Shown: one piece after another, positions 26,693 through 34,689 of the stretch | Layout: the number at the start of each line of letters is the position of its first letter | Numbering within the stretch: the first letter of the stretch is position 1 | Assembly (NCBI GenBank): GCA_902495005.1 | Contig: CABUVL010000001.1 | Coordinates: 310,001 to 374,000, forward strand | Direction: 5' to 3' | Length of the DNA stretch: 64,000 nucleotides | Origin: an uncultured Verrucomicrobiota bacterium | Lineage (GTDB): Bacteria; Verrucomicrobiota; Verrucomicrobiia; Opitutales; UBA9783 | Translations under genes and position numbers: made by a program | Notes under the pieces: generated by a model | The model's input: only the letters and a program-made list of their open reading frames with translations | What the model was told of the DNA's origin: nothing | The model's database searches: none

Positions 26693-26995
26693 TCAATGTA
26701 CCTTAAACGTGTTGGGGCCTTGTGCGCCGGTGGTCTTAACGTAGGTGTTGGAAATGGGATCTCGCACGTATTTGCTAAAACCTTTTTGGGCAAGGCTTTT
26801 GTCGGAAAGTAATTGCTTCGTTTGGCCTTCCGAATACTTGTTGCAGATGTTGGGGACTGTGTACACGCGTTCGACGGGATAGCCGTACAGGGGGTCTACG
26901 GTTATTTTTTGATCGCAATGATGTTGTATTTCAATCACCGGGCAGGCCGCCTTGTCTTGCTCCGGAATGAGAACTCGATACAGATACCAAGGCAT
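26693..26995 (-). CDS. FmdB-like protein lacking zinc-ribbon cysteines
   Basis: This 100-residue protein matches the plan of FmdB-family putative regulators (MPWYLYRVLI, then ITVDPLYGYPVERVYTVPNI, then QKGFSKYVRDPISNTYVKTTGAQGP). The family name comes from a small zinc ribbon with two CxxC pairs. Here the cysteines are isolated (ACPVIEI, HHCDQ, NICNK), so zinc binding in the usual way is unlikely. Similar cysteine-poor forms occur, from memory, in Verrucomicrobiota. Function is unknown. It lies 39 bases downstream of the dnaX tau-type extension and may be cotranscribed with dnaX. Confidence 0.65.
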   Translation of the reverse strand: MPWYLYRVLIPEQDKAACPVIEIQHHCDQKITVDPLYGYPVERVYTVPNICNKYSEGQTKQLLSDKSLAQKGFSKYVRDPISNTYVKTTGAQGPNTFKVH

Positions 26996-27034
26996 AAAAT
27001 TATCCTAAAAATAATAATGCATTTTGGCAAGTGC

Positions 27035-27373
27035 TTATTTTTGAGTGTTGTTCGGCGTGCTCTTGATGAGTAGCCTGTTGTTGATAGGCCAGATGCCGAC
27101 AAGTTTGCCGTGCAACGATTTTTCAAATGTGTTTTGTATCCCTTTGGGAAAATGATCCAGTGCCTCTTGAAATTTGGGCGGGGGTGTCAGTTGAGCAATT
27201 GTTTGATGGCTGTGTGACTGTGAGAATGTTTCCCAATCGTCGGCGGGTTGACTTGGCTCTTCCGTGGGCTCCATCGGACTTGTCTCATCGACGGAGGGAA
27301 TGGAGCTTAATGGCGGAGTTGACGTGGCCGCTGCGCGGGTGTGATCTTCTTCTTTAATCAGTCGTTTTTTTTT
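27035..27373 (-). CDS. Putative tau-type C-terminal extension of DnaX, -1 frame
   Basis: The frame one base back from dnaX stays open from the A9 run (27373-27365) for 112 codons to a TAA at 27035. It contains a Pro/Ser/Thr-rich linker and then an organised end, PKFQEALDHFPKGIQNTFEK and GKLVGIWPINNRLLIK. A -1 slip in the A-run joins it to codon 363 of DnaX, giving a protein of about 475 residues. An independent ORF from the ATG at 27274 (79 residues) is possible but has no recognisable start signal. The length and position fit the alpha-binding tail of tau. Confidence 0.6.
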   Translation of the reverse strand, partial: KKKRLIKEEDHTRAAATSTPPLSSIPSVDETSPMEPTEEPSQPADDWETFSQSHSHQTIAQLTPPPKFQEALDHFPKGIQNTFEKSLHGKLVGIWPINNRLLIKSTPNNTQK

Positions 27374-28461
27374 ACGTCAGTGCTGGACTCATTTAAGAGT
27401 TTTAGCAGGGTTTCGACGGAGTTCAATTTGACGCACTCTACCGCTTTAAAAATGATACTTTCCAGATTGCTGCGGATGGACAAGGCGTTTTGTAGGGATT
27501 CTTCGCCTCCTTTTAACACATCTAAAATTTGCGTGTAGGCAAAGGGAGATAGGGGCCCGGCTTGCTTAAAACTTTGCGTAAAGCGTTCGTGAAAGCAGCG
27601 GTACAGGCTTTTGAGCGCGCGGTAAGAATCGTGCCCCTTGTTTATAATGGATTCGATAATGTTGAGTATTTGAGCATAATCACCCTTTTCGATGCTTGAG
27701 GCCAATGCTTGGATGGTTTCTAAGGGCGTTAATCCGTAAATAGACAGAACAGCCTCTTTCGTGAGGGGCCCATCACAAAATGCGATCGCTTGATCGAGAA
27801 TGGATTGCGCATCTCGCATCCCGCCTTCAGCCAATTGAGCGATAATGGCAAGCGCCTCCTCTTCGGCGTTAATTTTTTCGACGTCCACGATGTGCCGCAA
27901 GTGCTTTTGAATAATTTCTGGACTTAAGGGGTAGAATTCGAAATGTTGGCAGCGAGATACGATAGTACTTGGAACCTTGTGTATTTCTGTGGTTGCAAAG
28001 ATAAATTTTACGTGCGCCGGCGGCTCTTCGAGGGTTTTGAGCAATGCGTTGAAGGCGGCGGTGGACAGCATGTGGACTTCGTCCAATATATAAATTTTAA
28101 ATGGACTTTCCGATGGAGAATATTGGCAGTTTTCGCGTAACGAACGGATTTGTTCGACGGAATTATTGGAGGCGCCGTCAATTTCAATTACGTCCAGGTT
28201 TTGTCCTTGAAAAATGGATGAGCACCGTGGGCTTTCGGGGTCAAAATCCACCCGCGGGCCATTTTCGCAATTGAGTGCCATGGCGAAGAGGCGGGCTGTA
28301 CTCGTTTTGCCAGTCCCCTGAGGGCCTACGAATAGATAGGCGTGTGCAATGTGATTCGTTTGAATTGCGTTAGTAAGTGTCTTAACAATATTGTCTTGCC
28401 CCACCAAGGCTTGAAATGTTTTTGGACGCCAACGTCTTGCAATGACCTGATAATTACTCAT
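27358..28461 (-). CDS. dnaX: DNA polymerase III subunit gamma (DnaX, zero-frame product)
   Basis: DnaX is the AAA+ motor of the clamp loader. The 367-residue zero-frame product contains Walker A (VGPQGTGKTSTARLF, about residues 44-58), Walker B and the sensor region (YILDEVHMLSTAAFNALLKTLEEPP), and FATTEIHKVPSTIVSRC. The zinc module is reduced: only two of four cysteines remain (NCENGPRVDFDPESPRC). The zero frame stops at TGA 27358-27360, immediately after an A9 run, giving a short gamma-like form. A 112-codon frame continues in -1. Either slippage or a sequencing or real frameshift explains this. Confidence 0.96.
   Translation of the reverse strand: MSNYQVIARRWRPKTFQALVGQDNIVKTLTNAIQTNHIAHAYLFVGPQGTGKTSTARLFAMALNCENGPRVDFDPESPRCSSIFQGQNLDVIEIDGASNNSVEQIRSLRENCQYSPSESPFKIYILDEVHMLSTAAFNALLKTLEEPPAHVKFIFATTEIHKVPSTIVSRCQHFEFYPLSPEIIQKHLRHIVDVEKINAEEEALAIIAQLAEGGMRDAQSILDQAIAFCDGPLTKEAVLSIYGLTPLETIQALASSIEKGDYAQILNIIESIINKGHDSYRALKSLYRCFHERFTQSFKQAGPLSPFAYTQILDVLKGGEESLQNALSIRSNLESIIFKAVECVKLNSVETLLKLLNESSTDVKKND
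27365..27373 (-). promoter_or_regulatory. A9 slippery run at the end of dnaX
   Basis: Nine consecutive A residues (minus strand) lie at codons 363-366 of dnaX, two codons before the zero-frame stop. They contain the slippery heptamer A AAA AAA in the right phase for -1 frameshifting, and are also long enough for transcriptional slippage as known for Thermus dnaX. A small CCGC/GCGG hairpin lies about 30 bases downstream. No upstream internal Shine-Dalgarno was seen. Confidence 0.6.
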
Positions 28462-28595
28462 CTCACTTTAGTGAAATTGAAAATGAAACTTTTGCAACTC
28501 AAAATGTGCGTTGCTTCTTTCAAAGCTATTGTGAAAGGAGAACGATAGAACACATTACTATTAGAAATATATTTTAAGGACCTAATGGAAATGCT

Positions 28596-28634
28596 CAAAA
28601 ACAGAAGAAGAGGGGAACTGTGCCCCTCTTCTTC
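28596..28634 (-). terminator. Rho-independent terminator of hpf
   Basis: GAAGAAGAGGGG (28604-28615) pairs with CCCCTCTTCTTC (28623-28634). On the minus strand the stem is followed by TGTTTTTGAG, just past the stop of the gene at 28652. Confidence 0.85.
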
Positions 28635-28651
28635 TTTATCTTAGTGAAAGT

Positions 28652-28984
28652 TTATTGTTTTATTGTTTGCTTGCGTTTTACTTTGAGTAAACGGGAGCGA
28701 CGTCGGATTTTCCGTTGCAATTTGTCGACCAAGATGTCGATAGATTTGTACAAGTTTTCCGAATACGTCGCGACCACCAAGTCGGGCCCGTGAATTTGTA
28801 TGTGGCCCTTGGCGATGAACTCACCGTGATCCTTACGACTTGCGTCTTGAATCAGCTCAACACGTATGCGGACAATGGACGGTTCATGTTTGAATAATTT
28901 TGAAACTTTTTCAGTTACAACATTTTTTATGGCATCTGTTAATGTCAAATGCACCCCTGTAATGATAATAGCTGATTCATTCAT
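28652..28984 (-). CDS. hpf: Ribosome hibernation-promoting factor / YfiA family
   Basis: This 110-residue protein is a short-form HPF/YfiA. It has the beta-alpha-beta-beta-beta-alpha pattern: IIITGVHLTLTDAIKNVVTEKVSKL, then IRVELIQDA, GHIQIHGPDLVVATYSENLYKSIDILVDKLQRKI, and a basic tail (RRRSRLLKVKRKQTIK). Such proteins bind the 30S decoding channel and inactivate ribosomes in stationary phase. It lacks the long C-terminal dimerisation domain. It has its own terminator and is divergent from leuS, about 100 bases away. Confidence 0.93.
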   Translation of the reverse strand: MNESAIIITGVHLTLTDAIKNVVTEKVSKLFKHEPSIVRIRVELIQDASRKDHGEFIAKGHIQIHGPDLVVATYSENLYKSIDILVDKLQRKIRRRSRLLKVKRKQTIKQ

Positions 28985-29086
28985 ATGTTTTATTGTAGGT
29001 TATTTGGGGATGGACGCAACGTTTAAATGCAACAAATGTATTTTGAAGTTGCGTGTTGAGGGTAATGTTGTTTGATTAATCGCATA

Positions 29087-31654
29087 ATGGCTAAGTGTAC
29101 CGCGTATGATTTTAAAGCCATAGAATCTTATTGGCAAAAATATTGGTTAGAGCACAAAACGTTTTGCGTTAAGGAGGATAAAAGTAAGCCGAAGTATTAC
29201 GTTTTGGACATGTTTCCCTACCCCTCGGGGGCCGGTTTGCACATTGGGCATCCGGAAGGTTATACGGCGTCTGATATTTTAGGCCGTTATAAAAAAGCAA
29301 AGGGATTTAATGTCCTACATCCTATGGGTTGGGATGCTTTTGGCTTGCCGGCAGAACAGCATGCTATTGCGACCGGCTTGCATCCTTCAATCAACACCGA
29401 AAAAAACATTGCGACGTTTCGTCAGCAAATTCAACATTTGGGCTTCGCGATTGATTGGAGCCGTGAAATTAATACGACACAACCGGAGTATTACCGTTGG
29501 ACACAGTGGATTTTTTTACAATTATTTAAGCACGGCTTGGCGTACGTGGATGAAAAGCCGGTCTGGTGGTGCCCGCAATTGGGGACTGTCTTGGCCAACG
29601 AAGAGGTCATTGATGGAAAATCGGAACGGGGAAGTTTTCCCGTTGAGCGTCGCAACTTACGTCAATGGGTTTTACGCATTACGCGTTATGCGGATAAGTT
29701 GTTGGACGGCCTGAAAGATTTAAATTGGCCCGAGGCGACCAAGATGCAGCAACGTGCCTGGATCGGACGTTCAGAAGGCGCCAGCATCTCCTTTCAATTG
29801 GAAGGGGACGATCGTGCCTTGGAGGTCTTTACAACACGCCCGGATACTTTGTACGGCGTTTCTTTCATCGTTTTGGCTCCGGAGAATCCGCTTGTAGATT
29901 CCATCGTTGCGGAGGAGCGTAGGCCTGAACTTGCCTTGTACAAGGCAAGTGTTAAGTCGAAGAGTGATTTGGAACGTACGGACTTGGCGAAGGAGAAGTC
30001 GGGCGTATTTACAGGTCGATACGCGATTCACCCGATGACGAAAGAGCGGATTCCCGTTTGGGTGGCCGATTACGTGTTGATGGATTATGGAACGGGGGCC
30101 GTCATGGGTGTACCCGCTCACGACGAACGAGATTTTGAGTTCGCGCAATTGTACCACTTGCCTATCAAACCCGTTTTACAATCAGAAGAGGCATCTGACA
30201 CCTTACCTTATTGCAGTCGCGGTCGGCTTATCAATTCAGAGGCCTTTAACGGCCTTACCTCTGAGGAGGCAAAGCAAGCGATCGTTGATGCATTAGAGGG
30301 CGCGGGACAGGCTCATAAAACCGTTCAATACAAATTGCACGATTGGCTGTTTTCCCGTCAACGTTATTGGGGTGAACCTTTCCCGATTGTTTGGATTAAA
30401 GAATCCGATTACAAGCGGGTGATGGAGTGTGAGGGATGCGTATTTCGTGAATTTTTACCCGAACATCCCGTCACTTACAAAGAGGGTGATGAGACGTTTT
30501 GCGCTTTGCCGTTAGCTTCGCAGCATTTGCCTTTACGTTTGCCTTCCGTTTCTTCATTTAAACCAAGTGAAGAATCCCCCATGCCACTGGTGAATGCCGG
30601 TCCTGCATGGTTGGAGGTCAAACTTAATTTGCATACGGGCGCCATTGAGCCCAATGACGGGCATCTGACGGAAGCGTGGATCTCGGGACGACGTGAAACG
30701 AACACGATGCCGCAATGGGCAGGTTCTTGTTGGTACTACCTGCGTTACTTGTCGCCGCATGAAAGTGAATCGCCTGTCAATGCACAAGCGTTCGATTATT
30801 GGAAGACGCCTGATTTGTACATTGGAGGTGCTGAGCACGCGGTTCTGCACTTATTGTACGCACGTTTTTGGCATCGTTTCTTGTTCGACATTGGGGTCTT
30901 ACAAACAAGTGAGCCCTTCCCTCATTTATTTCACCCAGGTATTATATTGGGGACAGACGGCAATAAGATGTCTAAGAGCCGTGGCAACGTGGTGAACCCG
31001 GATGACATTATTGAAACGTATGGAGCGGATACCCTTCGCATGTACGAAATGTTTCTAGGCCCCTTGGAGGCCTCTAAGCCTTGGAGTACAAAAAATATTG
31101 AGGGAATCCACCGTTTCTTGCGAAAAGTTTGGCGCGAATTTATCGACGAGGAAGGTGCAGTTTCAACAAAAGCTTGTGGAGAAAAGAATTCACCCGAAAT
31201 GGAAGCCATGCTGCATGAGACAATTGCCAAGGTGGGCGATGACATCGAGCATCTCCGCTTTAATACGGCTATTTCACAACTCATGATCTTCATGAATCGG
31301 GTCCAAAAGGAGTTTGCTATTGCTAAAAGTACGGCAAAAGCATTTGTTCAAATGTTGGCGCCATTTGCACCTCACATTGCCGAAGAGTTGTGGTCCCGTA
31401 TGGGAGGGCAAGGGTCGGTGTCGGAAGCTTCATGGCCCGAGGTGGATGCGAGTAAATTGGTGAAAACACAATTGAAGATTGTGCTTCAAATCAATGGCAA
31501 ATTGAGAGATGAAATTACCGTGGATGCCAATGATTCAAAGGAGCTTATATTAAAGAAAGCAAAAGAATCCCCGAAGGCTTCTGCGCTCCTCCGCGATAAG
31601 GTCATTAAACGAGAAATTTACGTGCCGGGCAAATTGGTCAATTGGGTTGTATGA
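29087..31654 (+). CDS. leuS: Leucyl-tRNA synthetase
   Basis: LeuRS charges tRNA-Leu and edits mischarged products. I start at the ATG at 29087 (AKCTAYDFKAIESYWQKYW); a TTG lies 15 bases upstream. The 855-residue protein shows HIGHPEGYT near residue 48, the CP1 editing domain with GTGAVMGVPAHDERDF, and KMSKSRGNVVNPDDI near residue 630. The anticodon-binding and C-terminal domains end with GKLVNWVV. Its last codons overlap lpxI as ATGA. Confidence 0.98.
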   Translation: MAKCTAYDFKAIESYWQKYWLEHKTFCVKEDKSKPKYYVLDMFPYPSGAGLHIGHPEGYTASDILGRYKKAKGFNVLHPMGWDAFGLPAEQHAIATGLHPSINTEKNIATFRQQIQHLGFAIDWSREINTTQPEYYRWTQWIFLQLFKHGLAYVDEKPVWWCPQLGTVLANEEVIDGKSERGSFPVERRNLRQWVLRITRYADKLLDGLKDLNWPEATKMQQRAWIGRSEGASISFQLEGDDRALEVFTTRPDTLYGVSFIVLAPENPLVDSIVAEERRPELALYKASVKSKSDLERTDLAKEKSGVFTGRYAIHPMTKERIPVWVADYVLMDYGTGAVMGVPAHDERDFEFAQLYHLPIKPVLQSEEASDTLPYCSRGRLINSEAFNGLTSEEAKQAIVDALEGAGQAHKTVQYKLHDWLFSRQRYWGEPFPIVWIKESDYKRVMECEGCVFREFLPEHPVTYKEGDETFCALPLASQHLPLRLPSVSSFKPSEESPMPLVNAGPAWLEVKLNLHTGAIEPNDGHLTEAWISGRRETNTMPQWAGSCWYYLRYLSPHESESPVNAQAFDYWKTPDLYIGGAEHAVLHLLYARFWHRFLFDIGVLQTSEPFPHLFHPGIILGTDGNKMSKSRGNVVNPDDIIETYGADTLRMYEMFLGPLEASKPWSTKNIEGIHRFLRKVWREFIDEEGAVSTKACGEKNSPEMEAMLHETIAKVGDDIEHLRFNTAISQLMIFMNRVQKEFAIAKSTAKAFVQMLAPFAPHIAEELWSRMGGQGSVSEASWPEVDASKLVKTQLKIVLQINGKLRDEITVDANDSKELILKKAKESPKASALLRDKVIKREIYVPGKLVNWVV

Positions 31655-32496
31655 GTCTGTCGCGATTTTTACCTGCTGATTTTGATCCTGCTGGGAAGGT
31701 GGTACTGTTGGCGGGGCGCGGAAATTACCCCCGTTTGGTTTGGCAACGCTTGCTCGAATGTCGTTTGGATGCACACGTAATTGCCTTGGAAGCGTCTGCG
31801 AACGTATGGACGGACGCCATTCCAGCGGATAGGAAGACTTTTATCAACGTTGGACAAATTGGAAAATTGTTGCATTTGCTCAAGCAATTAAAGGCGCGTT
31901 ATGTGTACTTGGCGGGTCAAATTACACCGGGCAAATTGTTCCAGCAATTGAAACCAGATTTTAAGGCGATCTGGTTGCTCGCCCGCTTGAAAGAAAAGAA
32001 TGCATCGACAATCTTTGGCGCGGTCGTCCGTGAAATTGAAGCTTTGGGTATTACGGTTTTGGATGCCCGCAGTTTTTTGGATGAGCATTTGGCCCACTCG
32101 GGTGAGATATCAGCGGTGTCTTCAATTAAAATTGCGGATTATGAACTCCAGCAGGGTATCGCGGCCGCGAGGGCCTTGGCTGCCGCCGATATAGGGCAAG
32201 GGTTGGTCATATGTCGGGGTACGATTATTGCGGCTGAAGCGTTTGAGGGAACGGATGCCATGTTGGAACGTGCCGGCAGCTTATGTCACAAGCCAATGGG
32301 CTTTATTAAGCTCGCGAAAAATAATCAAGACTTTCGGTTTGACGTTCCCAGTTTTGGTCTGAAGACTTTGAAGCATATGAAAGCATCGGGCATTACTTGG
32401 GCCGCGCTTGAGGCAAATAATGTTTTGATTATCAATAAGGATATTGTTTTAAGCGAGGCGAAATCGTTAGGCATAAAGATCATAGGTTTTCAATGA
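31651..32496 (+). CDS. lpxI: UDP-2,3-diacylglucosamine pyrophosphatase LpxI
   Basis: LpxI (DUF1009) hydrolyses UDP-2,3-diacyl-GlcN to lipid X, replacing LpxH in some bacteria. I start at the ATG at 31651, which overlaps the leuS stop. The 281-residue protein shows the N-terminal VLLAGRGNYPRLVW, GQIGKLLHLLK, and the conserved acidic motif EGTDAMLERAG near residue 210, followed by DFRFDVPSFGLKTLKHMK. No LpxH is seen here. It couples to the HAD gene downstream by an ATGA overlap. Confidence 0.93.
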   Translation: MSLSRFLPADFDPAGKVVLLAGRGNYPRLVWQRLLECRLDAHVIALEASANVWTDAIPADRKTFINVGQIGKLLHLLKQLKARYVYLAGQITPGKLFQQLKPDFKAIWLLARLKEKNASTIFGAVVREIEALGITVLDARSFLDEHLAHSGEISAVSSIKIADYELQQGIAAARALAAADIGQGLVICRGTIIAAEAFEGTDAMLERAGSLCHKPMGFIKLAKNNQDFRFDVPSFGLKTLKHMKASGITWAALEANNVLIINKDIVLSEAKSLGIKIIGFQ

Positions 32497-33263
32497 AATA
32501 TACGGTAATACAAACGGCCTTTTGGCCCACAATTCGTACACTTAGCGAATGTTTTGACGAAAAAACTTTGTTCGTATGGGACGTGGATGGTACATTAATT
32601 TACCCCAATGATGTCGTGTTTTATCCGCAGTACATTGCTCTTAATCCCTATACCACGTTGGCGGAAGAAATTGAGTGTACGAAGCCTCACGGTCTTAGCG
32701 ACAGTCGAGCCATCTGTGCACGTTGGTACGATGCTTGGAGCCGCGCGCCGTTTGTATTAATGCACCCAGATGTCCCCACGACGATTAAAAATTTACAGGC
32801 TCACCACATTACCAATATTGCATTGACGTACCTGCTTGTGCGTAATCTTGACGGTAGGGACTTCGTCCAATGGCGCGTTGATCAATTGAAGCGGTTGGGG
32901 ATAGATTTCAGTGGGGCTTTTGACGCGTGCCCACGTTTACAATTAGACGAGGTTTTGGCCGCCAATAAGGTGCAGGCGTCGGCCGAAAACTGGGTTTATG
33001 CGCCGGCTTATCAAGATGGCGTATTGTTGACTCACAATTTTAGCAAAAGTTTGTGCTTGGAGGCGTTATTGCGACGTCTAAAGTTTTTGCCAAAATGCAT
33101 ATTTTTTGTGGATGATTTGGAAGACAATGTGCAAGTGATCGGAGAGCTTTGTAAAAAGTTGGACATTGATTTTGTGGGAATCCACTATGTGGGTGTGCAG
33201 CATTTGCCTGGAGATTGGACGGAAGAAAAAGTGCTGAAAAAGTGGTCTGAAATTAGCAAGTAG
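32493..33263 (+). CDS. DUF2608-type HAD-like protein
   Basis: This 256-residue protein has the HAD motif I WDVDGTL with nucleophile Asp30 and Asp32. A later acidic motif FFVDDLEDNVQVI (about residues 204-216) would bind the metal. The pattern matches DUF2608, a family known mainly from Chlamydiae, Legionella-type and related bacteria; its substrate is unknown. I see no signal peptide. The start overlaps the lpxI stop (ATGA), so it is in the leuS-lpxI operon. Its 3' end overlaps the convergent MscS gene by 11 bases. A role in lipid A or phosphate-ester metabolism is speculation. Confidence 0.8.
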   Translation: MKYTVIQTAFWPTIRTLSECFDEKTLFVWDVDGTLIYPNDVVFYPQYIALNPYTTLAEEIECTKPHGLSDSRAICARWYDAWSRAPFVLMHPDVPTTIKNLQAHHITNIALTYLLVRNLDGRDFVQWRVDQLKRLGIDFSGAFDACPRLQLDEVLAANKVQASAENWVYAPAYQDGVLLTHNFSKSLCLEALLRRLKFLPKCIFFVDDLEDNVQVIGELCKKLDIDFVGIHYVGVQHLPGDWTEEKVLKKWSEISK

Positions 33264-34230
33264 CCGCCGCATGGTGAGTGATTGAATCGCACAAGCTAAG
33301 CAAGGACAGTTGTAAGTGTTCGCGAACGTCAGAAAGGTCCTGTGAGTTGGTATTTTTGAGAACGTAATTTAGTGAGGCATTGTGCGTGCCATCCACGTTT
33401 TCAGTAATGCTAAAATGTGGGTGTTCAATTTTAGTGTACTCGATTAAGAATTGGCGCGCTTGCACGAGAAATGCGTGCATTTGTTCAGCCTGCAAGCTCA
33501 CGTTGAGCCGGAACGTTTGTTGAACGTGCAAATGCGAGAAATCCGACCAATTATCGATCCATTCGTTGACGAGCACGTGATTGGGAATGGATAAGTAGGT
33601 ACCCGTTGGCGTGAGCAGCCGGGTAGACCTTAATCCAATACTGAGGACCTTGCCAGAAGCTTTGGAGCTGAGGACAATCCAATCGCCTACCTTAAAGGGT
33701 TGGTCGAATAAGATGGCGATGGTGCCCCACAAGTTCGCGAATGTGTCGCGAGAGGCAAATGCGACGGCGGCGCCCCCTATTCCCAAGGTTGTCATCAGAC
33801 CATTGAGCGAGTAACCAAGATTGTTGGCCGCAACAACGGTGCCAATGCCGATGCAACTTACGTTTATCAATTTTTGTGCGGTGGGTGAAAAACTTTCCCA
33901 AATGGACAAATTGCGGATGCTGGCTTGCTTGAGGAGGGGCAGCAACAATAGACCTCCCCATTCCCCCAAGCACAGGAAAATGCAAAAGCTGGAACAGGCG
34001 CGGAGCAAATGGGTGGCATAGGCCATTTGATTGAATTCAGCCCATTGAAAGAGAGAGAAAAATAACCACAGCATGAGGCTGTGAGCGTAAATGAGACGGA
34101 TGCGTTTGGGCCGTTCATTTGCCGGGAGGAGGTCAAAGATGTTTGCTTTTTTTAAGCGTCGGAGAATGTAGCTAATGAGGCAGAATCCAATGAAGAATCC
34201 AGCGGACCATATAAGTATTGTGTCGTACAT
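33253..34230 (-). CDS. MscS-family mechanosensitive channel
   Basis: This 325-residue inner-membrane protein has about four predicted N-terminal membrane helices (residues 5-120). The pore helix region is NNLGYSLNGLMTTLGIGGAAVAF, followed by the conserved NLWGTIAILFDQPFKVGDW and the cytoplasmic beta domain (SIPNHVLVNEWIDNWS). MscS channels open under membrane tension to release solutes during hypo-osmotic shock. The gene is convergent with the DUF2608 gene (11-base overlap) and has a single-gene layout. Confidence 0.92.
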   Translation of the reverse strand: MYDTILIWSAGFFIGFCLISYILRRLKKANIFDLLPANERPKRIRLIYAHSLMLWLFFSLFQWAEFNQMAYATHLLRACSSFCIFLCLGEWGGLLLLPLLKQASIRNLSIWESFSPTAQKLINVSCIGIGTVVAANNLGYSLNGLMTTLGIGGAAVAFASRDTFANLWGTIAILFDQPFKVGDWIVLSSKASGKVLSIGLRSTRLLTPTGTYLSIPNHVLVNEWIDNWSDFSHLHVQQTFRLNVSLQAEQMHAFLVQARQFLIEYTKIEHPHFSITENVDGTHNASLNYVLKNTNSQDLSDVREHLQLSLLSLCDSITHHAAATC

Positions 34231-34689
34231 AATTCAATGCTGATTTTAAGGTCCTTTGCTTTAATTTGTAAATTATTTTATTACGAAAGCTGGGAGCTAG
34301 CTCATTAAGATTAGAAGCCTCAATGTGATTTGCATTCAATGACAGCTTAGGTGATTGATTGACAGAGTATTGTGCGATAGACTTGTTCGCCTCGTGCCGT
34401 TATATTCGGCAGATGCTTGGATAATGAAATTTTTGAATGGAGAGCCTCTAATGGTACGTGCGCCAATTTTTATTATGTTTTTAATTACCCAGCTTTGAGC
34501 GTGACCGATGTGAGTAGAGTGCGATTAAAGGTAGTAATGGATTCATGAATACAACACGGCGTCATTTTATAATAGCAGAAAAATTTGTTTAAAAAGACGC
34601 CGATTGGGGCATTGTGATGCGTAATTTAGGATTCTAACTTGGGGTCCCATCTTTCATCTGCGGTGGAACCCTCATGTGCGTTTGTACGG
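34231..34689. other. Non-coding stretch between lipase and mscS genes
   Basis: About 460 bases with no plausible ORF. An imperfect hairpin (GGGTCCCA 34642-34649 / TGGAACCC 34664-34671) lies just after the lipase stop but has no T-run. Otherwise nothing was recognised. Confidence 0.55.

Noticed and set aside
27035..27274. Independent small gene starting at the ATG at 27274
   Set aside because: The frame is open back to the dnaX A-run with a matching linker, so a DnaX extension explains it better.
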